Below, one piece after another: positions 16,776 through 24,563 of a DNA stretch of 44,119 nucleotides. The notes beneath the pieces were generated by a model, which searched no databases, was not told where the DNA came from, and worked only from the letters and a program-made list of their open reading frames with translations. A program made the translations under genes and the position numbers. How positions within the stretch are numbered: position 1 is the first letter of the stretch; each line of letters begins with the position of its first letter. The DNA comes from Alistipes sp. (GTDB taxonomy: Bacteria; Bacteroidota; Bacteroidia; Bacteroidales; Rikenellaceae): contig JAFZFR010000026.1 in the NCBI GenBank assembly GCA_017555805.1, forward strand, positions 1 to 44,119, in the 5' to 3' direction.

Positions 16776-17717
16776 TTAGATAGCGTTTGTGTCGTAGAGA
16801 ACCTGGTTCACCTTGCGAACAGCAGCAGCCGATGCCTCGAATGCAGCCTGCTCCTCAGCAGTGAGGTCGATCTTAACGATCTTCTCGATACCCTTGCGAC
16901 CGATAACTACTGGTACACCGATCATAATATCCTCCTGACCATACTCGCCCTCGAGGTAAGCACCGCAAGGGATGATGCGCTTCTGGTCGCCCAAGATAGA
17001 CTCAACAACTGATGCTGCAGCAGCACCTGGAGCATACCAAGCTGATGTGCCGAGCAAGCCAGTCAAAGTAGCACCACCAACCATAGTGTCAGCAGCAACC
17101 TGAGCGAGCTTCTTCTTTGAGAGGAACTGTGATGCAGGAACACCCTTGATTGTAGCCTTTGATGTCAAAGGAATCATAGTTGTGTCACCGTGACCACCGA
17201 TAACCATACCGTCAACATCGTGGATGTTAGCGTTAGCAGCCTTTGCCAAGTAGCAACGGAAGCGTGATGAATCGAGTGCACCACCCATACCGATTACGCG
17301 GTTCTTTGGAAGACCTGTTGACTTCAAAGTAAGGTAAGCCATTGTATCCATTGGGTTAGATACGATAACGAAGATAGCGCGTGGTGAGTGAGCCAAAGCC
17401 TGTGATACTACGCTCTTTACGATGTTAGCGTTTGTGCCGATGAGCTCCTCACGAGTCATACCTGGCTTACGAGGAATACCAGAAGTTACAACCACTACAT
17501 CTGAGTTAGCTGTCTTCTTGTAGTCGTTAGTGCAGCCTGTGAGCTTAGTCTTGAAATCGGTTGTAGCCGATGCCTGGTACATATCAAGCATCTTACCCTC
17601 AGACAAACCCTCCTTGATGTCGATCAATACTACCTCGTCTGCTACCTCGCGCGCTGCCAATACATTAGCGCAAGTTGCGCCTACCATACCAGCGCCAATA
17701 ACTGTTACTTTTGACAT
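16776..17717 (-). CDS. mdh: Malate dehydrogenase
   Basis: This 313-residue NAD-dependent enzyme interconverts malate and oxaloacetate. The nucleotide-binding GAGMVG starts at residue 8, and Asp33 after the second strand favours NAD over NADP. The substrate site shows Arg83 and Arg89 (IPRKPGMTR) and Arg152, and the catalytic His176 lies in IGGHGDTTM. The arginine pattern marks it as malate rather than lactate dehydrogenase, of the LDH-like type. With fumarate reductase at the start of the window it belongs to the reductive branch that makes succinate. It lies 36 bp after gcvH and probably shares its transcript. Confidence 0.95.
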   Translation of the reverse strand: MSKVTVIGAGMVGATCANVLAAREVADEVVLIDIKEGLSEGKMLDMYQASATTDFKTKLTGCTNDYKKTANSDVVVVTSGIPRKPGMTREELIGTNANIVKSVVSQALAHSPRAIFVIVSNPMDTMAYLTLKSTGLPKNRVIGMGGALDSSRFRCYLAKAANANIHDVDGMVIGGHGDTTMIPLTSKATIKGVPASQFLSKKKLAQVAADTMVGGATLTGLLGTSAWYAPGAAAASVVESILGDQKRIIPCGAYLEGEYGQEDIMIGVPVVIGRKGIEKIVKIDLTAEEQAAFEASAAAVRKVNQVLYDTNAI

Positions 17718-17753
17718 AATTTTGTTGTGTTATAAATTTTGAATTTTCGTGAA

Positions 17754-18131
17754 TTAACCAATCAACTCGGCATAAGCCTCTGGAGTAAGGAGTGAGTCAT
17801 ACTCTGCTGGGTCTGACATCTTCACCTTAATCATCCAACCCTCACCGTAAGGATCAGAGTTTACCAACGCAGGGTCAGCATCTACGGCGTCGTTGAACTC
17901 AACAACCTCGCCACCCACTGGGATAAACGCATCGCTCACAGTCTTTACTGCCTCGATAGAACCAAACACATCACCAGCGGCCAATGTCTCGCCAACGGTT
18001 GGAACATCTACAAACACGATGTCGCCCAACTGACTCTGAGCGAAATCTGTGATGCCTACATAGGCATACTCGCCCTCGACGCGACACCACTCGTGGTCGT
18101 TCGAGTACTTCAAATTAGCAGGAATATTCAT
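17754..18131 (-). CDS. gcvH: Glycine cleavage system H protein
   Basis: This 125-residue carrier holds the lipoyl arm that shuttles the aminomethyl group between the P, T and L proteins of glycine cleavage. The lipoylation site is Lys63 in [40 protein letters not shown] and [13 protein letters not shown] are typical. No other glycine cleavage gene is near, so it is separated from its partners here and sits ahead of mdh. About 140 bp of leader precedes it if the TATCTTTG box at 18276 is used. Confidence 0.95.
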   Translation of the reverse strand: MNIPANLKYSNDHEWCRVEGEYAYVGITDFAQSQLGDIVFVDVPTVGETLAAGDVFGSIEAVKTVSDAFIPVGGEVVEFNDAVDADPALVNSDPYGEGWMIKVKMSDPAEYDSLLTPEAYAELIG

Positions 18132-18283
18132 AGTCGTAAAAAATTAAAATTGTCTTCTTTTTGCACACTTCACCTCGGTCCGAACACCACCATTTTTGCG
18201 CTGCAACCCTACGGAAAACCTCCCCTCGGTTGCCCCGACAATGAGTGCGCCCGCACTTCGGCATTTTACCTCATACAAAGATA
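18132..18283 (-). promoter_or_regulatory. gcvH leader with -7 element
   Basis: TATCTTTG on the minus strand (18276-18283) matches the -7 consensus, but TTG-like triplets upstream are 15 or 23 bp away, outside the usual spacing. The leader below it can fold a stem GCAACC/GGTTGC around a small GG/CC hairpin. It does not resemble the glycine riboswitch motifs I know. Function unknown. Confidence 0.4.
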
Positions 18284-18314
18284 TGATATATTTTCTAACA
18301 ATGCTACAATTTTG

Positions 18315-19037
18315 TTAGTTTTTTAACACAAATTCCACCTCTTTGAAGAGAAATTTGCGCTCGCCCGCGTGCGAAGTGGTGATTTTCAACTCTCCGCGCG
18401 GCTCAACGCCCGTAATCGTGCCGCGGAAACGGCTGCCGTCGGGCAGGGCATAGGTGTGCTCCTCGCCCAAAAGGTAGAGGTGGCGGTGGTAGTCATTGTG
18501 CAACTCCGCATAGCGCTTCTCGCGCAACATTGTGTAACGCCTCATCAGGCATTGCGACAATCGTTCAAGCACCTCTCGGCGGTCAAAAACCTTGCCCGTA
18601 ATCTGGCGCATTGAGATAGGGTTGGGGAGCGTGGGGTCGAACTCCGTCTGGTTGATGTTCAGACCGATGCCCGCGATGGTGCGACCGATTGTTGAGCCCT
18701 GCAATTTGTGTTCCATAAGGATGCCGACCAACTTTCTGTCGCCCACATATATGTCGTTCGTCCACTTTATCTTCGCCTCGATGCCATACTCTGCAAGGCA
18801 ATCCACCAGCGCAAGTGCCACCGCCTGAAGCAGCGAGAACTGCTCGGTGGCGGGCATAAATGCAGGCTCAAAAATGGCGGAAAAGGTGAGGTTCTGCCCC
18901 TCCTCGCTCTGCCACGAGTGACCTCGCTGACCGCGGCCAGCGCTCTGCCTTTCAGCCCAGATGATGTCGCCCTCGGAGTAGTGGGGGAGTGCCGCCTCGT
19001 CGTTCGAGGAGGTGAGTTGGTCGAAGTAGTGTATCAT
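18315..19037 (-). CDS. birA: Biotin--[acetyl-CoA-carboxylase] ligase
   Basis: With the start at 19037 this enzyme has 240 residues. It activates biotin with ATP and attaches it to biotin carboxyl carrier proteins. GRGQRGHSW (residues 34-42) is the biotinyl-AMP loop, and KWTNDIYVGDRKLVGILME holds the biotin-contacting lysine. There is no N-terminal helix-turn-helix, so it is the non-regulatory form. The start overlaps the stop codon of the upstream nudix gene by one base (TAATG), which decides the start and suggests translational coupling. It is the last gene of dapD-nudix-birA. Confidence 0.94.
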   Translation of the reverse strand: MIHYFDQLTSSNDEAALPHYSEGDIIWAERQSAGRGQRGHSWQSEEGQNLTFSAIFEPAFMPATEQFSLLQAVALALVDCLAEYGIEAKIKWTNDIYVGDRKLVGILMEHKLQGSTIGRTIAGIGLNINQTEFDPTLPNPISMRQITGKVFDRREVLERLSQCLMRRYTMLREKRYAELHNDYHRHLYLLGEEHTYALPDGSRFRGTITGVEPRGELKITTSHAGERKFLFKEVEFVLKN

Positions 19038-19591
19038 TAGTGTGGATTTCGTGCCAGATAGCGCCACAATGGGGCGGAGTGGAGGCATTGAATAATCTCG
19101 TCGTGGTCGAGCAACTCCTCGACCTCCTCGCGCGTGAGAAGTTCCACCTTAATATCCTCGCTCGCCTCGGTGTTCTGCTCGGCAAGGCGCTCCACGCCTA
19201 CGGCGAGGAATGTGTAGGCGAGGTTGTTGTGGTTGGTTGGGTTGGGCGATGTGACCATAAACTCGCGCCACTCGCCGCCGCCATAGCCTGTCTCCTCCAT
19301 CAGTTCGCGGCGTGCGCTCTGCTCGGGTGTCTCACCCTCCTCGCAGCAGCCCGCCGAGAGTTCGTAGTTGGTGCGACCCAGCGCGTGACGATACTGGCTG
19401 ATCATCACGAACTTACCCTCCTTGGTGATGGCGATGACATTGACCCAGTTGGGGAACTCGAAGATGTACCACTCGGGCACAATGGCACCTGTGGGCAACT
19501 CCACTCGCTCGCGTCGTACGGTAAACCACGGACGGTTGGCGAGGTACTCGCTCTGGAGCACTCGCCAGGGTCTGTGTTCAGGCTTTTTCAT
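19037..19591 (-). CDS. NUDIX hydrolase, ADP-ribose pyrophosphatase-like
   Basis: This 184-residue protein hydrolyses a nucleoside diphosphate linked to another group. The nudix box from Gly81 to Tyr103 (GCCEEGETPEQSARREL then MEETGY) matches Gx5Ex7REUxEExGU exactly. The surrounding YIFEFPNWVNVIAI and FVMISQYRHALGR resemble ADP-ribose pyrophosphatases, where the quinone-like QYR phrase is common. Substrate cannot be fixed from sequence. It begins 9 bp after dapD and overlaps birA by one base. Confidence 0.9.
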   Translation of the reverse strand: MKKPEHRPWRVLQSEYLANRPWFTVRRERVELPTGAIVPEWYIFEFPNWVNVIAITKEGKFVMISQYRHALGRTNYELSAGCCEEGETPEQSARRELMEETGYGGGEWREFMVTSPNPTNHNNLAYTFLAVGVERLAEQNTEASEDIKVELLTREEVEELLDHDEIIQCLHSAPLWRYLARNPH

Positions 19592-19600
19592 AGTCGTAGA

Positions 19601-20428
19601 TTATACGCTTACGCCGAAGTCGCGCAGTGCGTCGTTCAGCGATGTCTTCTTGTCGGTTGATTCCTTGCGATGACCGATGATGAGGGCGCACGATACGCCA
19701 TACTCGCCCGCAGGGAATTTCTTTGTGTATGTGCCAGGCACAACCACCGAGCGTGCAGGTACATAGCCGCGGTACTCCTTTGGCTCGTCGCCCGTCACAT
19801 CGATGATGTGTGTCGAGCCAGTGATTACGGTGTTGGAGCCGAGCACCGCCTCGCGGCAGATGTGCGCGCCCTCCACCACGATTGCTCGTGAGCCGATGAA
19901 GCAGTTGTCCTCGATGATTACTGGCGCAGCCTGCACAGGCTCCAATACGCCGCCGATGCCCACGCCACCGCTCAAGTGTACATGCTTGCCAATCTGCGCG
20001 CAAGAGCCTACGGTAGCCCAGGTATCTACCATCGTGCCCGAATCAACATAGGCGCCGATGTTCACATACGAAGGCATCAGGATAGCACCTGGTGCGATGT
20101 ATGCGCCGTAGCGTGCCACAGCGTGTGGAACAACTCTCACGCCCAACTTTTCGTAGTCGTGCTTTAACTCCATCTTGTCATACCACTCCAACTCGCCCGA
20201 GCGCATTGTACGCATCTCCTGAATTGGGAAGTACATAATAATCGCCTTCTTCACCCACTCGTTCACCTGCCACTCGCTGGTCTCGAGGTTGATTGGCTCT
20301 GCGGTGCGGAGTTGTCCCTTATCGACAGCCTCCACCACCTCGCGGATTGTAGCCTTAACGGCTGCATCGGCAAGCATCGAGCGGTCTGCCCACGCCTGCT
20401 CTACTATCTCTTGGTGCTTTGTAAACAT
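19601..20428 (-). CDS. dapD: Tetrahydrodipicolinate N-succinyltransferase
   Basis: This 275-residue enzyme transfers succinate from succinyl-CoA to tetrahydrodipicolinate in the succinylase route to meso-diaminopimelate and lysine. The centre is a left-handed beta-helix of hexapeptide repeats (AYIAPGAILMPSYVNIGAYVDSG and following), with GGVGIGGVLEPVQAAP and IIEDNCFIGSRAIVVEGA as DapD hallmarks. It faces lysC across 112 bp, so the two ends of the aspartate-to-lysine pathway are divergently transcribed. It leads an operon with the nudix gene and birA. Confidence 0.95.
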   Translation of the reverse strand: MFTKHQEIVEQAWADRSMLADAAVKATIREVVEAVDKGQLRTAEPINLETSEWQVNEWVKKAIIMYFPIQEMRTMRSGELEWYDKMELKHDYEKLGVRVVPHAVARYGAYIAPGAILMPSYVNIGAYVDSGTMVDTWATVGSCAQIGKHVHLSGGVGIGGVLEPVQAAPVIIEDNCFIGSRAIVVEGAHICREAVLGSNTVITGSTHIIDVTGDEPKEYRGYVPARSVVVPGTYTKKFPAGEYGVSCALIIGHRKESTDKKTSLNDALRDFGVSV

Positions 20429-20451
20429 ATCTTTATAAATATTTTATTGCT

Positions 20452-20459
20452 CAAAGATA
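20452..20459 (-). promoter_or_regulatory. -7 promoter element for dapD operon
   Basis: TATCTTTG on the minus strand, 24 bp above the dapD start. No TTG at 19-21 bp was found. A matching box for lysC lies 41 bp away on the other strand. Confidence 0.55.
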
Positions 20460-20500
20460 ACGAAAAAAGAGAAAAAATGAGTCATAATGCCAAAAATTCC

Positions 20501-20508
20501 TATCTTTG
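20501..20508 (+). promoter_or_regulatory. -7 promoter element for lysC
   Basis: TATCTTTG, 32 bp upstream of the lysC ATG, matches the -7 consensus exactly. A -33 TTG is not visible at the right distance. Confidence 0.55.
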
Positions 20509-20540
20509 TGGCTCATTAAAGAATATAACGACTTAAAGAT

Positions 20541-21803
20541 ATGAAGGTTTACAAGTTTGGAGGTGCATCGGTGCGTAATGCCGATGGTGTAAGAAACCTC
20601 TCACATATTGTCAAGGATGAGCACAATCTCTTTATCATCGTGTCGGCAATGGGCAAGACAACAAACGCTCTGGAGCGTGTCTTCGCGCATATGCAGAAGG
20701 CCGAGAAGGCCGAGGCTCACGCCGAGATTGAGCAGATTGTGGCATACCACGCCGAGATTATCAACGACCTCTGGGGCGAGCCAACACCCCTTGCGGAGGT
20801 GGATGCTCTCTTTGCGGAGTTGCGTGGAATCATCGACAACACAATCTACCGCCCACAGGATGCCGAGTTGTGGTACGACACCATCGTGGCATTCGGTGAA
20901 TTGATTTCGACAACAATCATCTCAAAATACCTGAACCACGCAGGTCAGCGCAACCGCTGGATTGATATGCGAAAGACATTCGTTACAAACCCACGCCACA
21001 AGGATGCCAATGTGGATATCAAGGCTTCAGAGCCACGCCTCAAGGCCGCTTTGGAGAATACCGGCGTAGGCGTTTTCGTTGGTCAGGGCTTTATCGGCGC
21101 TGCTCCAGATGGCACCACAACAACACTCGGCCGCGAGGGCTCTGACTATTCGGCGGCGGTTGTGGCTCATATTCTCGAGGCGGAGTCGATGGCTGTGTGG
21201 AAGGATGTTGATGGCGTGTTGAATGCCGACCCAAAGGTGTTTAAGGATGCAGTGAAGATTGATGCATTGAACTACCTCGACACAATCGAGTTGGCATATA
21301 GCGGTGCGCAGATTATCCACCCAAAGACCATCAAGCCTTTGCAGAACAAGAATATTCCTCTGTATGTTCGTCCATTCGGCGACAAGACAAAGCCAGGCAC
21401 AGTAATCAACGGCGAGGCGGAGCACTGCACATTGCCTATTATGATTTACAAGCGCGACCAGGTATTCCTGATTATCCGCTCAAAGGATTTCTCTTTCGTT
21501 ATGGAGGAGAAGTTCGCGGTAATCTTCTCGTTGCTCGACCGCTTCCGTATCAAGACTCACCTTATCAACAACTCGGCTGTGGATTTGGGTCTTTCAGTGG
21601 ATGCCTCTTGGCACATCGACGAACTTATCGCAGCGCTCGAGAAGGAGGACTTCGAGGTTGAGAAGCGCGAGGGCGTATGTCTTCTCACCATCCGCAACTG
21701 CAACGACGACCTCTATGCGCGTTATGTAAAGTCGCAGGAGACTTTGGTTAAGCAGATTAACTTTAAGACGGTTCGTGTGGTACTCCCATCACCAACTTTC
21801 TAA
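20541..21803 (+). CDS. lysC: Aspartate kinase
   Basis: This 420-residue enzyme phosphorylates aspartate, the first step to lysine, threonine and methionine. The kinase motif KFGGASVRNADGVRNL lies at residues 4-19, followed by FIIVSAMGKTTNAL, FIGAAPDGTTTTLGREGSDYSAA and the family's MAVWKDVDGVLNADP. The last 110 residues (from about 310) form ACT-like regulatory units (RFRIKTHLINNSAVDLGLSVD), so feedback control by an end product is likely. It is a monofunctional kinase without a homoserine dehydrogenase part. It is divergent from dapD and ends at a bidirectional terminator. Confidence 0.95.
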   Translation: MKVYKFGGASVRNADGVRNLSHIVKDEHNLFIIVSAMGKTTNALERVFAHMQKAEKAEAHAEIEQIVAYHAEIINDLWGEPTPLAEVDALFAELRGIIDNTIYRPQDAELWYDTIVAFGELISTTIISKYLNHAGQRNRWIDMRKTFVTNPRHKDANVDIKASEPRLKAALENTGVGVFVGQGFIGAAPDGTTTTLGREGSDYSAAVVAHILEAESMAVWKDVDGVLNADPKVFKDAVKIDALNYLDTIELAYSGAQIIHPKTIKPLQNKNIPLYVRPFGDKTKPGTVINGEAEHCTLPIMIYKRDQVFLIIRSKDFSFVMEEKFAVIFSLLDRFRIKTHLINNSAVDLGLSVDASWHIDELIAALEKEDFEVEKREGVCLLTIRNCNDDLYARYVKSQETLVKQINFKTVRVVLPSPTF

Positions 21804-21824
21804 TAGGAATAGATGCAAAAAGAG

Positions 21825-21848
21825 AAGGCTGTCCGTTTGGACAGCCTT
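21825..21848. terminator. Bidirectional terminator between lysC and the lumazine-synthase-like gene
   Basis: A perfect stem AAGGCTGTCC/GGACAGCCTT closes a GTTT loop, with T-rich sequence on the plus side and A-rich sequence on the other. It ends both convergent transcripts. Confidence 0.9.
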
Positions 21849-21865
21849 TCTTATTTGTGATAAAC

Positions 21866-22267
21866 CTAATTTATCGACTTGCGGTCGGGCGAAATGTTCT
21901 CGGGTGCCTCCGCCTCCATCTTGTTTTGCAGAGCAACCATCTCTATTGCGTCGGCTGCTGCGGTGACATCGCCAATCGTGATGGGCATATTCCACGCAAT
22001 CTGCAACTTCGTGATGCCGTAGAGTGTCGCCTCGTAGGCTGGCGTGTGGTCATCCTCGGCGAGGATAACGACAGCATCCACATCGGTGTACTCCGCCAGA
22101 AACTGGGTTGTGAGGGTCACATTGAACATTCGTGGCGCGTGACGGAACAAGATGTTCTGCTCGGTGCAACCCAAAGCCTTGAGGCTCTCGGTCACTGCCG
22201 CCATATTGCGATGAGCGAACTCGCTCTGCTCATCCACAATAATCACACCTACCTTATACTGCGCCAT
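21866..22267 (-). CDS. Lumazine-synthase-like protein lacking active-site motifs
   Basis: This 133-residue protein lines up along its length with 6,7-dimethyl-8-ribityllumazine synthase (RibH). KVGVIIVDEQSEF stands where RibH has its first strand and SEWN-type loop, TDVDAVVIL matches the central strand, and the stretch ITIGDVTAAADAIEMVAL matches the PVIFGLITTDT region. The catalytic parts are gone: the PGSFE loop is replaced by RMFNV, and the RGxTPHFDYV phosphate/histidine loop is shortened to EDDHTPAYEAT. The C-terminal Arg region is also missing. It follows the TPR gene by 25 bp next to recF, a neighbourhood where Bacteroidales often keep ribH. It is best read as a ribH descendant with a new or lost function, not an active enzyme. 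Confidence 0.7.
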   Translation of the reverse strand: MAQYKVGVIIVDEQSEFAHRNMAAVTESLKALGCTEQNILFRHAPRMFNVTLTTQFLAEYTDVDAVVILAEDDHTPAYEATLYGITKLQIAWNMPITIGDVTAAADAIEMVALQNKMEAEAPENISPDRKSIN

Positions 22268-22292
22268 CGCCTGAAGGAAATCTTGCTGTGAA

Positions 22293-22973
22293 TTACTCTG
22301 CGAGGTTCTTCATAGCCTCACGAGCATCCAACGAGCGTGGGTACTCCTTCTCGATAGTCTTGTAGCACTCCTGTGCCTTTGCCTCGTTGCCAGCAGCGCT
22401 GTAAGCCAAAGCAGCCTTGCGGAGGTACATTGGAGCAGAGAAGTCGTTCTTGCTCTCGTTAGCAGCCTTCTCGAACAATGAAGCAGCCTTTGCGAAGTCA
22501 TCCTTCTCAACTGCGATCTCGCCCTTGATGCCGATAGCCATAGCGTTTACCATCTCGCCTGGAACGCCCTTAACGCTCTTGAAGCCGTTGATATAGTTCT
22601 CTGCTGCGTCGAAATCGCCCAAGCGAAGTGCGCAAGCAGCAGCGTACATCTTTGCCAAGTTACCTGCTGGAGTGTTGCCATACTGCTCTGCAACCTCTGC
22701 AAAACCTGGAGTGTTCTCGTTGCCGTTCAAAGCCACTGAGTAGTCAGGTGTTGTCTGCTCGAAGTTGTACTGTGCCTGATAGAGCAACTCCTGTGCCTTG
22801 TTCAAGCGTGGCTCGCTGATAACCTTCTTGTAGCCAAATACTGCGATTGCGATTGCGAAAATTACGACGATTGCAGTTACAACCATCTTGCTGTTCTTCT
22901 CGAAGAAGTTCTCTGCCTGCGACTGTGCGCTCTCGAGCAACTCCTCCTGTGGTGTCATTACCTCTTTTGCCAT
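22293..22973 (-). CDS. Membrane-anchored tetratricopeptide-repeat protein
   Basis: This 226-residue protein has a short cytoplasmic N-terminus, one transmembrane helix (about residues 29-49, MVVTAIVVIFAIAIAVFGYKKV) and an alpha-helical solenoid facing the periplasm. TPR-like pairs can be seen (NLAKMYAAACALRLGDFDAAENYI; PMYLRKAALAYSAAGNEAKAQECY). The layout resembles YfgM-type proteins that work beside the Sec translocon, but the sequence is too generic to assert this. It is divergent from recF and lies ahead of the lumazine-synthase-like gene. Confidence 0.85.
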   Translation of the reverse strand: MAKEVMTPQEELLESAQSQAENFFEKNSKMVVTAIVVIFAIAIAVFGYKKVISEPRLNKAQELLYQAQYNFEQTTPDYSVALNGNENTPGFAEVAEQYGNTPAGNLAKMYAAACALRLGDFDAAENYINGFKSVKGVPGEMVNAMAIGIKGEIAVEKDDFAKAASLFEKAANESKNDFSAPMYLRKAALAYSAAGNEAKAQECYKTIEKEYPRSLDAREAMKNLAE

Positions 22974-23015
22974 TTTTTTATGTTTTTTAGTTAATTATTC
23001 GTTTAATTCAAAACG

Positions 23016-23023
23016 CAAAAATA
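23016..23023 (-). promoter_or_regulatory. -7 promoter element for the TPR gene
   Basis: TATTTTTG on the minus strand, about 43 bp above the start codon. No TTG at the expected spacing. The region is very AT-rich, so a chance match is possible. Confidence 0.4.
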
Positions 23024-23108
23024 TAACAAAAAACGGAAAAAAACGCATAAAGTGGTCGGGAAAATGTAATTGAGTCGCCGAAAGTGGGCAAAAGTCGGTG
23101 AAAAATTG

Positions 23109-23116
23109 TAACTTTG
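23109..23116 (+). promoter_or_regulatory. -7 promoter element for recF
   Basis: TAACTTTG lies 19 bp before the recF ATG and matches the consensus. No -33 TTG at the right distance was seen. It implies a very short leader. Confidence 0.5.
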
Positions 23117-23135
23117 GAAGCAAATAAGCCAAGTT

Positions 23136-24224
23136 ATGCGGTTAAAAAAGCTATTACTCATTAATTTCAAAAATATTCTTCAGACAGAAATCACTCTCTC
23201 TGACGGCATTAATTGTTTTGTCGGCGACAATGGCGCGGGCAAGACAAACATACTCGATGCCATCCACTACCTCTCGATGTCGAAGTCGGCATTCACGATG
23301 ACCGATGGACAGAGCGTGGCGCACGGCGAGGAGTTTTTCGTTGCCGAGGGCTCCTACTTGAGCGACTCGGAGCGCAACGAACTGCTCAACTGCTCCTTCT
23401 CACGCCGAGGCGGTAAGGTGCTCAAGCGCAACGGCAAGGAGTATGAGCGCATAGCCGACCATGTGGGCAACTTCCCCGTGGTGATTGTCTCGCCACGCGA
23501 CAGCGACCTTATTACGGATGCTGCCGAGGAGCGTCGCCGCTATCTGAATGGCTTTATCTCGCAGATTGACAAGAGTTACCTGAACTCAATGATGCGCTAC
23601 AACGCCGTCCTGGCGGAGCGCAACACCTTCCTCAAGCGCTCGTCGGATGAGCAGATGTTGCAGATTTACGATATGCAACTCGCCGAGCACGGCACACGCG
23701 TCTATGAGCATCGCAAGCGCATTGTAGAGCAGATGCAACCTTTGGTTGAGGAGTATTACCGTGAGTTGTCGGAGGACCGCGAGCAGGTGGAGATTACCTA
23801 CCGTTCGGAACTTGAGCAGATGTCGCTGATGGATATTTTGCAGCGTGCGCGTGAGAAGGATTTGGTCAATCAGTTCACCACCTCGGGCGTGCATCGTGAT
23901 GATTTGGTATTCCGCATCGGTGGCTATCCTCTGCGTAAGTATGGCTCGCAGGGTCAGCAAAAGTCGTTCCTCATAGCGCTTAAGTTGGCGCAGTATCGTC
24001 TGCTGGCGCAATCTACGGGCGAGCGACCCATTCTGTTGCTGGATGATTTGTTCGACAAACTCGATATGCGCCGCGTGCAGCACCTGCTGGAGTTGGTTGC
24101 GGGCGAGGATTTTGGTCAGATATGTATCACAGATTGTAATAAGGTGCGCCTAGAGACCACGCTTGCCAATGCGGCGGCGGACTACGCACTCTTCGAGGTC
24201 GAGGGAGGCGACATCAAGCGATGA
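23136..24224 (+). CDS. recF: DNA replication and repair protein RecF
   Basis: This 362-residue SMC-like ATPase loads RecA at gaps together with RecO and RecR. The Walker A loop is GDNGAGKTN (residues 30-38). The ABC signature-like phrase is SQGQQKS, and the Walker B region is ILLLDDLFDKLD followed by the His/Cys switch phrase FGQICITDC. The order recF then DUF721 with a 4-base ATGA overlap is common in Bacteroidota. It is divergent from the TPR gene. Confidence 0.96.
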   Translation: MRLKKLLLINFKNILQTEITLSDGINCFVGDNGAGKTNILDAIHYLSMSKSAFTMTDGQSVAHGEEFFVAEGSYLSDSERNELLNCSFSRRGGKVLKRNGKEYERIADHVGNFPVVIVSPRDSDLITDAAEERRRYLNGFISQIDKSYLNSMMRYNAVLAERNTFLKRSSDEQMLQIYDMQLAEHGTRVYEHRKRIVEQMQPLVEEYYRELSEDREQVEITYRSELEQMSLMDILQRAREKDLVNQFTTSGVHRDDLVFRIGGYPLRKYGSQGQQKSFLIALKLAQYRLLAQSTGERPILLLDDLFDKLDMRRVQHLLELVAGEDFGQICITDCNKVRLETTLANAAADYALFEVEGGDIKR

Positions 24225-24511
24225 GACGAACAAAGACAATCCTGTTTGGTGATGTGTTGCAGGAGTTCTTCTCGCAACCCTATGTGGCGGCGAAGGTTGC
24301 CGAGGGCAAGTTGCCCGACACCTGGCGCGAGGTAGTGGGGGAGCAGGCGGCAGCGCAGACCGCGTCGCTAAAGTTGGAGAACAAGGTTTTGTATGCCCAC
24401 ATCTCCTCGTCGATTATCCGCTCGGAACTCTTCTATCGCCGAGATGCCATTGCACAAGAGATTAATAGAATTTCTGGCGTGAAACTTGTAAATGTAGTAA
24501 TCATTAAGTAA
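24221..24511 (+). CDS. DUF721/DciA-like protein
   Basis: This 96-residue protein belongs to DUF721, the family that includes DciA, a loader of the replicative helicase in bacteria lacking DnaC. Typical phrases are LPDTWREVVGEQAAAQTASLKLENKVLYAHISSS and the ending VVIIK. The start codon overlaps the recF stop (ATGA), so the two are translated together. DciA function in this host is inferred from the family. Confidence 0.87.
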   Translation: MRRTKTILFGDVLQEFFSQPYVAAKVAEGKLPDTWREVVGEQAAAQTASLKLENKVLYAHISSSIIRSELFYRRDAIAQEINRISGVKLVNVVIIK

Positions 24512-24543
24512 AAAAATAGGCTGCCCAAAACGGACAGCCTATT
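24511..24543. terminator. Terminator between recF-DUF721 and the first M60 gene
   Basis: The stem AATAGGCTG-C-CC pairs with GG-A-CAGCCTATT. On the minus strand a run of six or more T follows, so it mainly ends the M60 transcript; on the plus strand the T-run is weaker. Confidence 0.85.
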
Positions 24544-24563
24544 CTCTTTATATGCCTCGACGA

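Noticed and set aside
18132..18275. Possible glycine riboswitch ahead of gcvH
   Set aside because: The conserved core sequences of the glycine aptamer could not be found; only a generic stem is visible.
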